DNA of 64,000 nucleotides from Xanthomonas albilineans (GTDB lineage Bacteria > Pseudomonadota > Gammaproteobacteria > Xanthomonadales > Xanthomonadaceae), in contig NZ_MDCB01000005.1 of assembly GCF_002939705.1 (NCBI RefSeq), positions 124,001 through 188,000 of the forward strand. The letters are read 5' to 3'. Below the pieces are notes generated by a model that searched no databases, was not told where the DNA came from, and was given only the letters and a program-made list of their open reading frames with translations. Positions 47,041 to 54,692 of the stretch are shown here, piece by piece. Numbering within the stretch: position 1 is the first letter of the stretch; every line of letters starts with the position of its first letter. The position numbers were made by a program, and so were the translations under genes.

Positions 47041-47511
47041 ATGAAGGCGCGCCTCATTGCCACAGGGGAGCGTGCCCCGGCCTGGGTCGCCCAGGGCTTT
47101 GCCGAATACCGCAAGCGTCTGTCGCACTGGCTGCCGCTCGAACTGGTGGAGATCGAGCCGGGACTGCGCGGCAAGGGCCGCGATGCGCAGCGTGCGATCG
47201 AGGACGAAGGGCGTCGTGTGCTTGTTGCATTGCCCAAGAATGCGCTGGTGGTTGCGTTGGACGTGCCCGGCAAGCAGCACAGTTCCGAACAGTTGGCGCA
47301 GCGGATGGAACACTGGCGCGGGCAGGGCCGCGATCTGGCGTTGCTGATCGGTGGTCCGGAGGGCCATTCGGCCGAGGTGCTGGCGGTTGCCGATGAATCC
47401 TGGTCGCTGGGACCGCTGACCTTGCCGCACATGCTAGTGCGGCTGATCGTGGCTGAGCAGTTGTACCGTGCCGCGGCGATGCTGGCCAACCATCCCTACC
47501 ATCGCGCCTGA
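47041..47511 (+). CDS. rlmH: 23S rRNA pseudouridine(1915) N3-methyltransferase
   Basis: 156-residue SPOUT methyltransferase, the usual length. It uses SAM to methylate pseudouridine 1915 of 23S rRNA in assembled ribosomes. The knot region shows LLIGGPEGHSAEV (SAM loop), LSLGPLTLPHMLVRLIVAEQLYRA (with WSLGPLTLPH) and the C-terminal YHRA tail. The N-terminus MKARLIATGERAPAWVAQGF and EYRKRLSHWLPLELVEI fits. It ends the leuS-to-rlmH run. The gene maf, often found next, is not here. Confidence 0.93.
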   Translation: MKARLIATGERAPAWVAQGFAEYRKRLSHWLPLELVEIEPGLRGKGRDAQRAIEDEGRRVLVALPKNALVVALDVPGKQHSSEQLAQRMEHWRGQGRDLALLIGGPEGHSAEVLAVADESWSLGPLTLPHMLVRLIVAEQLYRAAAMLANHPYHRA

Positions 47512-48015
47512 GTGCACCATCATGGTGAGCTTGTGTCTTGCCGCAAGCCAGGCGCGGCAGCGGCGTGCGCGGCTGTCATGTGCCCCTTGCGGCAGGACAT
47601 CGTCCGCTCCGCCGGATTCCGCTGACGCGTGACATAGGCGTTATCGGCACGCCCTGTGTGATGCGTGCCTGGTCCATCCATGTTGCTGCGCGTGCTGCGC
47701 CTCCTGGGGCCTGCCGTGGCCGCCGTTCCCATCGCATGGCCGAGCCCTCGCTATGCATTCGTCACTCAATGCCTCGCGATGGTGCGAAATGTCGCTTGCT
47801 GCGGCGTTGTGCACCTTTATGGTTCTAGCTGATTCTCGTTCGAAAATCTTGAGACAAGGGTTGCAAATTTGTCTAGATTTTGCTCTAAATGAATCTCCTA
47901 TTAATAGATGGTTTTTCTTGAAACAAATTTGTGCATGTCAATCGCGAGCGTCTGGTTTCTCGCTGATGTGCAGCTCAGGTTTTTCTTAGGTTTTCTTACT
48001 CAGGGAGAAAAATAG
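47512..48015. other. intergenic region before the Oar-like receptor
   Basis: About 500 bases with no convincing gene. The last 200 bases (about 47815-48010) are clearly AT-rich, unlike the genes on both sides, and this is the likely promoter/leader region of the TonB receptor. Confidence 0.5.
47861..47889 (+). promoter_or_regulatory. candidate sigma-70-type promoter of the Oar-like receptor
   Basis: TTGCAA, a 17-base spacer and TCTAAA lie in an AT-rich stretch, about 130 bases upstream of the receptor start. The match to TTGACA/TATAAT is partial (4 of 6 in each box), so confidence is low. Confidence 0.3.
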
Positions 48016-51000
48016 ATGTCCAAGCACCATCCGCGTTGTGTCGTGCGTCGAAGCGTATTGGCGGTGTTTCTGGGGGCCGCGCTGACGCAGGGAGTTGTTC
48101 ACGCGCAGAGTACGACGGGTTCCATCTATGGCGTTGCGCCGTCGGGCGCCACCATTACCGTGCAGAGTGACACCGGACTGACGCGCACCGTCCCGGTCGA
48201 TAGTGCTGGCCGCTTCAATATCGGCTCGCTGCCAGTGGGAACCTACACCGTCACCCTGAATAAGGATGGTCATGCCGTCGATACCCGCAAGGGCATCGGC
48301 TTGCGGGTGAACTCGGGGACCGAGGTGTCCTTCGCCCAGCCCGGCGGAACAACTTCCACGCTGGGTGCGGTGACGGTCAGTGCCAGTAACGTGGCGGCGG
48401 TGGACGTCACCACGGTCGATTCGCGCACGGTCATCACCGCCGAGCAGTTGCAGCGTTTGCCGTTGGCTCGCTCCGCCGAAGCCATCGCCCTGCTGGCGCC
48501 TGGCGCGGTCTCCGGTAGCGGCTATTTCAAGAATGGGAATGCCGTGTCCTTCGGTGGCGCCGGCGTGTCGGAGAACGCCTACTACGTCAATGGCTTCTCC
48601 ACCGGTAATCCGCTCGACAACATCGGTGGCGTGAGCCTGCCCTATGGGGCGATCGACCAGCAGGAGGTCTATACCGGTGGCTATAGCGCGCGCTACGGCC
48701 GCTCCGATGGTGGCGTGATCAACCAGATCGGCAAGCGCGGCACCAACGAGTGGCATTTCGGCGGGCAGGTGCTGTGGCGTCCGCGCGGCACCTCCGAGTC
48801 GCCGAAGGACGTGTACTACCCTAATGGCAGCCTGCCCAGCGGCTATGCGTATCAGAAACCCGAACTGGCCGGCACGCTGTATCGCTCGGGCAAGGACAAC
48901 CCGACCTGGAGCAACGTGTACAGCGCCTACGCTGGCGGCCCGTTGATCGAGGATCGTCTGTTCCTGTTCGCTGCGGTCGAGCAGGAAAAGATCGACGGTG
49001 TCTCGACCAATTCGTCCGATAATGGCGTCGTGGCGCGCAACCATTCCGACGAGAACAAGCCCAAGGTCTACACGAAGATCGATTGGAACATCAACGACAG
49101 TAACCTCCTAGAGCTGACCGGGATCAAGAGCAACGACCGCACCGGCGGTTACTACAACGCCTTCGACTACGCCACGCTGTCCGAGGGCGCGCGCAATACT
49201 GCGATCGCGCCGAATATCGTCAAGCAGGACAGCACCTATTACATCGGCAAGTACACCAATTATCTGACCGACGATCTGACCTTCAGTGCGACCTACGGCA
49301 AGAGCACTTTCGACAACAAGAACTATCCAGGCATCGTCAGTGCGGACCCCTTTCTGAGCGGTCAAGTCTTCCAGGATCCCTCGATCACTGGCGGTCATCC
49401 GATCTACAACAACCAGGGTTCGCTCAACAAGCTCAATGGTCAGGACAAGACCCGTGGCCTGCGTCTGGACTTCGATTATCGCCTGGGTCACCACGATCTC
49501 GCCTTCGGCGTCGATAATATCTACTACTCCGCCAAGAACGAAGGTCAGGCCATGACCGGCCCGGGGTATGCCTGGTATTACGCGAAGTCGTCCAGGCCAG
49601 CCCGGCCGATCAGCTCCTCGCTTGGTGTCGGTGCGCCCGGCGGTAACGGGTATTATGTGCGCAAGCTGATCTTCAGCACCGCCACGTCGATGTCGGTCAA
49701 GCAGAAAGCCTACTTTCTCGAAGACCGCTGGCAGGTCACCGACAAGGTGTTGCTGTCGCTGGGCTTGCGCAACGACAAGTTCGTCAACAGCAACAGCGAT
49801 GCCAAGCCCTACGTCGACAGCGGCAACCAGTGGGCGCCACGCCTTGGCGCCACCTGGGACGTGCATGGCGATTCCTCGCTGAAGGTCTACGCCAACCTGG
49901 GCCGCTACTTCCTGGCGTTGCCCAACAGTGTCGCGATCCGTGGTGCTTCGGCATCGACCTACACCAGTGAGTACTTCGCTTATAGCGGCATCGACGCCAA
50001 GGGTAATCCGACCGGCCTGCGGGCGCTGGGGCCTGGCCCGGTTTCCGCGGATGAAGAGTACGGCGTTGCGCCGGATCCACGCACCTTCACCCCCACCGAC
50101 CTGAAGTCGATGTACCAGGACGAATTGATCGTGGGTTTCGATCAGGCGTTCGCCGAGAAGTGGGCCTTCGGTGCCAAGGCAACCTATCGCAAACTGGAGT
50201 CGACCATCGACGACGTGTGCGATCCGGATCGCATGCGTGCCAAGTTGCAATCGCTGGGTGTGGATCCCAGTACCGTCACCATCCCGGGCTGCATCCTGTT
50301 CAATCCGGGCAGGACCAATACCTTCAGTCTTGCCAATAGCAACGGCGGCCGCACTCAATTCACCATGAGCAAGTCCGACTGGGGCTTCGACAATGCGGCC
50401 AAGCGCAACTACGCCTCGGTCAACCTGTATTTGGAGCGTCCGTTCGATGGCAAGTGGAGTACGCGTGTCGACTACACCTGGTCGCGCAACTTCGGCAACA
50501 CGGAAGGTCAGTTGAAGTCCGACATCGGCCAAGCCGACGTGTCCAAGACCCGGGATTGGGATGCGGCGGCGTTGATGGATTGGGCTGGCGGTTATCTGGC
50601 CAATGATCGTCGTCATCAGGTGAAGCTCTACGGCGCGTATCAGGTTGCGCCGGAATGGATGGTGTCGGCCAACCTGCGCATCCAGTCAGGTACGCCGCGC
50701 AATTGCCTGGGCTACTTCAGCGCCAACGGCACCGACGAGAGCTCGACGGCGGGCGATCCGATCGGTTACGGCTCGGCCTATCACACCTGTGGTGGCAGCC
50801 CCTCGCGTCCTGGCGATGCGGGCCGCACGCCATGGACCAAGCAGGTCGATCTGGGTTTGATCTATCGTCCGGCGTTCGCGGACCAGAAGCTGGCGTTCGG
50901 GTTGCAGGTGTTCAACCTGTTGAACGAGCGCAAGCCCATCCAGCAGTTCGCGGCCTGGGAGTCAGGCCCGTACACGGTGCTCAATACGTATGGCATGGGC

Positions 51001-51054
51001 AATTACTTCCAGACGCCACGTTACCTGTTGTTGTCGTTGTCCTACGATTATTGA
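48016..51054 (+). CDS. Oar-like TonB-dependent receptor
   Basis: 1012-residue outer-membrane receptor. The signal peptide ends about HAQS. The next 80 residues form a carboxypeptidase-regulatory-like domain (GSIYGVAPSGATITVQSDTGL; NIGSLPVGTYTVTLNKDG), then the plug with LGAVTVSASN, QLQRLPLARSAEAIALLAPG, YYVNGFSTGNPLDNIGG and QEVYTGGYSARYGRSDGGVINQIGKRG. The barrel follows and ends LLLSLSYDY. This is the Oar-type receptor frequent in Xanthomonas, with unknown ligands. A purine-rich AGGGAGAA site precedes the ATG by about 8 bases. It has host-like GC content and lies next to the AT-rich island, so it is not clearly part of it. Confidence 0.9.
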   Translation: MSKHHPRCVVRRSVLAVFLGAALTQGVVHAQSTTGSIYGVAPSGATITVQSDTGLTRTVPVDSAGRFNIGSLPVGTYTVTLNKDGHAVDTRKGIGLRVNSGTEVSFAQPGGTTSTLGAVTVSASNVAAVDVTTVDSRTVITAEQLQRLPLARSAEAIALLAPGAVSGSGYFKNGNAVSFGGAGVSENAYYVNGFSTGNPLDNIGGVSLPYGAIDQQEVYTGGYSARYGRSDGGVINQIGKRGTNEWHFGGQVLWRPRGTSESPKDVYYPNGSLPSGYAYQKPELAGTLYRSGKDNPTWSNVYSAYAGGPLIEDRLFLFAAVEQEKIDGVSTNSSDNGVVARNHSDENKPKVYTKIDWNINDSNLLELTGIKSNDRTGGYYNAFDYATLSEGARNTAIAPNIVKQDSTYYIGKYTNYLTDDLTFSATYGKSTFDNKNYPGIVSADPFLSGQVFQDPSITGGHPIYNNQGSLNKLNGQDKTRGLRLDFDYRLGHHDLAFGVDNIYYSAKNEGQAMTGPGYAWYYAKSSRPARPISSSLGVGAPGGNGYYVRKLIFSTATSMSVKQKAYFLEDRWQVTDKVLLSLGLRNDKFVNSNSDAKPYVDSGNQWAPRLGATWDVHGDSSLKVYANLGRYFLALPNSVAIRGASASTYTSEYFAYSGIDAKGNPTGLRALGPGPVSADEEYGVAPDPRTFTPTDLKSMYQDELIVGFDQAFAEKWAFGAKATYRKLESTIDDVCDPDRMRAKLQSLGVDPSTVTIPGCILFNPGRTNTFSLANSNGGRTQFTMSKSDWGFDNAAKRNYASVNLYLERPFDGKWSTRVDYTWSRNFGNTEGQLKSDIGQADVSKTRDWDAAALMDWAGGYLANDRRHQVKLYGAYQVAPEWMVSANLRIQSGTPRNCLGYFSANGTDESSTAGDPIGYGSAYHTCGGSPSRPGDAGRTPWTKQVDLGLIYRPAFADQKLAFGLQVFNLLNERKPIQQFAAWESGPYTVLNTYGMGNYFQTPRYLLLSLSYDY

Positions 51055-51285
51055 TCCAAGCATCGCGCCGTTCGCTGCTTGACGTCGATCTGCCAGGCCT
51101 GCTCCCAGTGATGGGGGTTGGCCTTTTCGTTTGGTATCCGTGTTGGCCGTACAAGGGAGCGTGGTACCCGGTAGCAATACCGGAAAGCAGCGCTGGTCGC
51201 CTTGCCCGAGCGCGCGAGGCAGACGAAGATCAGGTGCAGCGCACCGTTCAGCCACAACAAGCGGCCCTTGTACTTGTCGATGAGG
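51055..51285. other. decayed or non-coding DNA at the left edge of the island
   Basis: Between the Oar-like gene and the IS1595-like relic. Minus-strand frames here contain LLWLNGALHLIFVCLARSGK and NPHHWEQAWQID, which look like scraps of a former gene joined by shifts. I do not recognise the protein. Confidence 0.3.
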
Positions 51286-51421
51286 ATGCTTTGCAGGGTT
51301 TGCTATCGCAGGCCGCTTTTTTCAGATTGGCAAGATCGGCGAAGCGGGCCTCGGTGCCGTAGGAGGCGAAGAACTCGGGTATCGACAATCCAGCTTGGAA
51401 CGGCAAGTCATGGATGCTCAT
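51286..51421 (-). pseudogene. IS1595-family transposase remnant (N-terminal fragment)
   Basis: On the minus strand the frame from ATG 51421 begins MSIHDLPFQAGLSIPEFFAS followed by YGTEARFADLANLKK. The FQxGLSxPEFxxxYGTE pattern resembles the N-terminus of IS1595-family transposases of Xanthomonas. The zinc-ribbon and catalytic parts that should follow are missing, so only a remnant is left. Confidence 0.45.
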
Positions 51422-51654
51422 CACGCCACTTCGTTGGCTTCAGGTGACAGCAGCATCCGCCCGGGGCACCACAGATCCTGCGACTTTTGGTTGACGAGTA
51501 GGGTTAATCAGATCGTGTCTTCGATCATGTAGGTGACATAGTCGCCCCTGAAAAACCACGCAAATCCACCTGCGCCACGCCTTCTGTGCCGCAGAGGCCG
51601 TGTCTGCATTGCTATTCCGTCAGGCTGGGCGCGGTTTTCTTGCATTTTCCGAGC

Positions 51655-52507
51655 ATGCGCAATCGACGTCCCACGGTTGAAGATCGCCCGCCCGAAGAGT
51701 TGTTCTGTTCCAGGCTGGAGAACCAGATCGATCTGCGTTATCCCATGGCGCAGCTATCCACCAAGATGCCGTGGCCGGCGCTGGAGCAGGCCCTGTCGGC
51801 CCGCCTGCTAGCCGATCCGGTGCGCGGTGGACGTCCCGCCCTGCCGATCCGCTTGATGGCCGGGCTGCTCTACCTCAAGCACACCTATGACCTGTCCGAT
51901 GAAGTGGTGTGCGAGCGCTGGCTGGCAGTGCTTCACCGGCGAGGTGTTTTTCCAGACGTGTTGCCGTGCGATCCGAGTTCGCTCACGCGTTGGCGCCAGC
52001 GTCTAGGCGAGACGGGAATGGAAGAAATGCTGGCGCAGATGATCACCGCGGCCAAGGCGATGAAGGCGTTCGATGCGCGGGAATTGTCACGGGTGATCGT
52101 GGTGCAGGAGAAGGTGATCGCACATTCCACCGACAGCTGATTGTTGGAGATGGCCCGCCGCAAGCCGGTGCTGCTGTGCAAGCGGCATTGTGTGAAGTTG
52201 TCGCGGTGAGTCAGATTAAAAGTGCTGATGACACGGCAGAGTGCCGAGTCCGAAGGCGCGAAGCTGCATCTTGCAGATGGGGCCGCTATGCCCATGCCAA
52301 ACAGTTCAAGCGGATGCGACGAGTGCTGTGTCGGCAGTGCAAGGTGTTGGGCCGGGTGATACGGGACATCGGGCGCCCCTACGATGGCGATAGGCTGGCC
52401 GAGTGACTGGAGCAGGCCAGCACGCTGATGCAGGACACGGATGCGCAGCCGCAGGTGGAAATCATGGGGTATCGAGGACGCGAGGTGGAGAGCGCGCAGA
52501 TTCTGCC
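51655..52507 (+). pseudogene. IS5-family (IS1478-like) transposase, degenerate
   Basis: The N-terminal DUF772-type domain is readable: MRNRRPTVEDRPPEELF, then LENQIDLRYPMAQLSTKMPW, LPIRLMAGLLYLKHTYDLSDEVVCERWL and CDPSSLTRWRQRLGE. Damage seen: a pair of compensating shifts around 51925-51965, loss of three codons that normally hold the first catalytic Asp (the DTT of VDTTVQEK is gone), a nonsense TGA at 52138-52140, a further frame with LLEMARRKPVLLCKRH, a third with YAHAKQFKRMRRVL, and an internal deletion joining VIRDIGR to PYDGDRLAE, ending at YRGREVESAQ. The C-terminal catalytic part is absent. The element is dead. Confidence 0.75.
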
Positions 52508-52737
52508 CATATTCTGTTTACATATGTAGACTCTTGCTTTGAATGGCATCCAGGCCATTGGAAAAGCTAAACGTTCGTAATAATAATGGCCCCACTCCTG
52601 CATTGCCACTACGTGTTAGACGAACTGGTTTAAGGCCGATAGTAACTGGTTTGTTGACATGTCACCGTTCTGCAGAAAGCAGTCGCTCATTGCCGCGTCG
52701 GGGTAGTTCTGAATCCTTGGGAAAACGGAGTGTCCTT
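52508..52737. other. intergenic region before the first NAS-like gene
   Basis: AT-richer DNA after the IS5 relic. It should hold the promoter of the island's biosynthetic genes. No credible gene is visible, although a conflicting frame is open. A GGAG site (52727-52730) near its end precedes ATG 52738. Confidence 0.4.
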
Positions 52738-52781
52738 ATGCATGGCGAGGATCTGCTGGCGAGAGGGGGGGGGGCAGGGAA
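52738..52781 (+). promoter_or_regulatory. ribosome-binding site, ATG and G10 tract in front of the first NAS-like gene
   Basis: GGAG (52727-52730) stands 7 bases before ATG 52738, a better initiation site than the one at 52782. From this ATG the frame runs MHGEDLLARGGGAGK through a run of ten G (52765-52774), and is one base out of phase with the NAS-like gene. With 11 or 8 G the two would be one protein. A G tract this long is prone to slippage, so it could switch the gene on and off or represent a fixed frameshift. Confidence 0.55.
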
Positions 52782-53621
52782 ATGCTTGCAAATGAATCAG
52801 TGTTGCGGACCATATTGCGGTGCAATTCACCGCTGCAACAATTTATCTGCACTGTGGCCGATTTTCTAAATTCTCAGCGAAGCGAATCAGGCCATACGAG
52901 TGTGCAGTTCCATGAGCTTGATTTGCTAATGGAACATGTCGAATCGAGAATATTCTATGCCACTGAGGTGGATGAGCTTGTTTTTGGGCTGAGGCGCGAA
53001 ACGCCACACGATAAAGTTTTGCAGGAGGCTTATTGTTTATGGGAGACCACTCTGGAACGAAATTTCGTATCCAGGCTATGTGGAGGATCTGCCACTGCGG
53101 TTTCAGATTATAGATTGGCTGGCCGTCTGCAACGCCTTGTGCGACGTGAAGTATCCATGCTGCGGACTCAGCCAGAAAGGATGCTTTTTATTGGATCGGG
53201 TCCACTCCCGTTAAGTGCTATATGGTTCAGTAGGATCCTTGACGTACATGTTGACGGGATTGACATCTCGAAGTCTGCGGTCGAGGAGTCGTCTACGCTC
53301 ATCAAGGTGCTGGGGCTTGATCGATCCATTCGCATCATCCACCGAAATGCGGTTGATTACGATGTTTCAAATTATGACATGATTGTGATCGCGCTACTAG
53401 CGAAGCCGAAGCAATTGCTTTTAGATAACATAGCGCGTACTGCGCGAAGCGATTGCACTATCGTATGTCGTACATCCTTCGGTCTTCGTAGTTTGATTTA
53501 TGAGCCTACATTTTTTTCTCCAGCGATTCTCGATAATTTCGACATAGAGGATATACGCTTAGTGAAAGGGGCTAGTGACGATACTGTGTCTTCTTTGAAG
53601 CTCAGTATCCGGAATTTATAA
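52782..53621 (+). CDS. nicotianamine-synthase-like SAM-dependent enzyme 1
   Basis: 279-residue protein that fits the NAS family (alpha-aminobutyrate transfer from SAM). An N-terminal helical domain (QFICTVADFLNSQRS; DLLMEHVESRIFYATEVDELVFGLR) is followed by a Rossmann-type SAM domain. The latter has MLFIGSGPLPLSAIWFSRIL (about residue 125; NAS families have FIGSGPLP), HVDGIDISKSAVEES, YDMIVIALLAKPKQLLLDNI (NAS: YDVVFLAALVG), and CRTSFGLRSLIYEP (NAS: RSAHGARxFLYP). The GSSDD-type C-terminus resembles that of NAS. It is AT-richer than the chromosome. The N-terminus is uncertain because of the G10 tract. The product may be nicotianamine-like or an azetidine amino acid. Confidence 0.75.
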   Translation: MLANESVLRTILRCNSPLQQFICTVADFLNSQRSESGHTSVQFHELDLLMEHVESRIFYATEVDELVFGLRRETPHDKVLQEAYCLWETTLERNFVSRLCGGSATAVSDYRLAGRLQRLVRREVSMLRTQPERMLFIGSGPLPLSAIWFSRILDVHVDGIDISKSAVEESSTLIKVLGLDRSIRIIHRNAVDYDVSNYDMIVIALLAKPKQLLLDNIARTARSDCTIVCRTSFGLRSLIYEPTFFSPAILDNFDIEDIRLVKGASDDTVSSLKLSIRNL

Positions 53622-53852
53622 ATGATCGCTGTTGAAAAATGGCATCGGAAAGGTGGATTATTTTAATTTAACTGTGTAACTATTTAGCCCCTATATTTTC
53701 TGATTCATGTGTAAAATTAATAAAGATAGATCAAGTTGCGAGGGTGCGGCATGAGGTGCCTCCGGCATGGTGTGAGAAAATTGATTGCCCTCATGTCAAT
53801 GATTCAATAGCTGGGTAAGTGGCATTAAATAACACTCGGGAGTGAAATTATA
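53622..53852. other. AT-rich spacer between the two NAS-like genes
   Basis: About 230 bases, clearly AT-rich, with no reading frame of note. It may contain a promoter for the second gene: a GGGAG lies 11 bases before its ATG (53853) and A/T tracts lie around 53640-53720. Confidence 0.35.
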
Positions 53853-54692
53853 ATGTTGGATCATCTATCCATCGATAGCCATGTACAGCAACTGATATCA
53901 GCCTATAACGCTGTTTCATGTCACGAGCCATTAACTATCACTGACACCTCGATCGCAGACTTCTCCAATTTATGGCATCTCTGCCAAAGCCTTCGAAATA
54001 AAGAAATTGCTCATGCCGTATGTTCAGATGAGCGATTGAATGACATCAAGCCTAAATTACTAATGCTTTACGCCGAGTGGTGCTACTTACGAGAAATCCA
54101 AGCAGCACGGAATATCTTCGAATCCCAAGATGCGCAAAGTGCTTTTCGGACACTTTTTACTGATCTCCCACTTTATGAGCGCATCGTCGCTCTAGAGTAT
54201 CAGGCCGTTCGCATATGTGCTGGACGCGACCTGAAAAATGCATTGATGATCGGCTCCGGTCCTGTCGGATCGACAGCTATGATTCTTCAAGGGCTAGGGC
54301 TTAATGTGGACTGCGTTGATATCAGTGCGGAGGCTACCGAAATATCACGTGAATTGATGCGGCGCCTTTCAATTGCAGTAGGTATGTGTCATATAACCAG
54401 CGACATACTTGAGTTGCGCGACCTTTCAAAGTACGATGTCATATGGCTCGCCGGCTTCGTCGGCGTGGCCGGCATGAAGCAAAAAGTCATTGAGCACTTA
54501 AGTATGCATGCTGCACCCGGCGCATTCTTGATCGTCCGCAGTGCTTCAACTCCTTGCAATATCTTATATACTGAAGTGCAACCGTGGGAGCTCGATTCTT
54601 TCGAGCGCTACATCTATCTTCAGCCACTGTCGTTCAACAATCACTCCTCCTACATCGTGCGGCAATACAACGAGCATACGGCCCATGGCTAG
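53853..54692 (+). CDS. nicotianamine-synthase-like SAM-dependent enzyme 2
   Basis: 279-residue paralogue of the preceding gene. An N-terminal helical domain (QQLISAYNAVSCHEPL; SNLWHLCQSLRNKEIAHAV) is followed by the SAM domain with ALMIGSGPVGSTAMILQGL (about residue 130), VDCVDISAEATEISRELM, YDVIWLAGFVGVAGMKQKVIEHL (NAS: AALVGMxxxEK) and LIVRSASTPCNILYTEV (NAS: RSAHGARxFLYP). The second block is closer to plant/archaeal NAS than the same block in gene 1. It probably transfers an aminobutyrate group from SAM to an amino-acid acceptor. The gene overlaps the ATP-grasp gene by 8 bases, indicating coupled translation and joint function. Confidence 0.78.
   Translation: MLDHLSIDSHVQQLISAYNAVSCHEPLTITDTSIADFSNLWHLCQSLRNKEIAHAVCSDERLNDIKPKLLMLYAEWCYLREIQAARNIFESQDAQSAFRTLFTDLPLYERIVALEYQAVRICAGRDLKNALMIGSGPVGSTAMILQGLGLNVDCVDISAEATEISRELMRRLSIAVGMCHITSDILELRDLSKYDVIWLAGFVGVAGMKQKVIEHLSMHAAPGAFLIVRSASTPCNILYTEVQPWELDSFERYIYLQPLSFNNHSSYIVRQYNEHTAHG

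Noticed and set aside
47512-48015. Possible small RNA or riboswitch in the AT-rich leader of the Oar-like gene
   Set aside because: No conserved fold or strong hairpin could be recognised by eye.
52543-52869. 108-residue frame before and across the start of the first NAS-like gene
   Set aside because: No domain; the only interesting part is its internal ATG 52738 and G10 tract, reported as a regulatory feature instead.
54541-54684. Longer N-terminus for the ATP-grasp ligase
   Set aside because: Would overlap the NAS-like gene by about 150 bases; the ATG at 54685 begins right at the fold and gives an ordinary coupled overlap.
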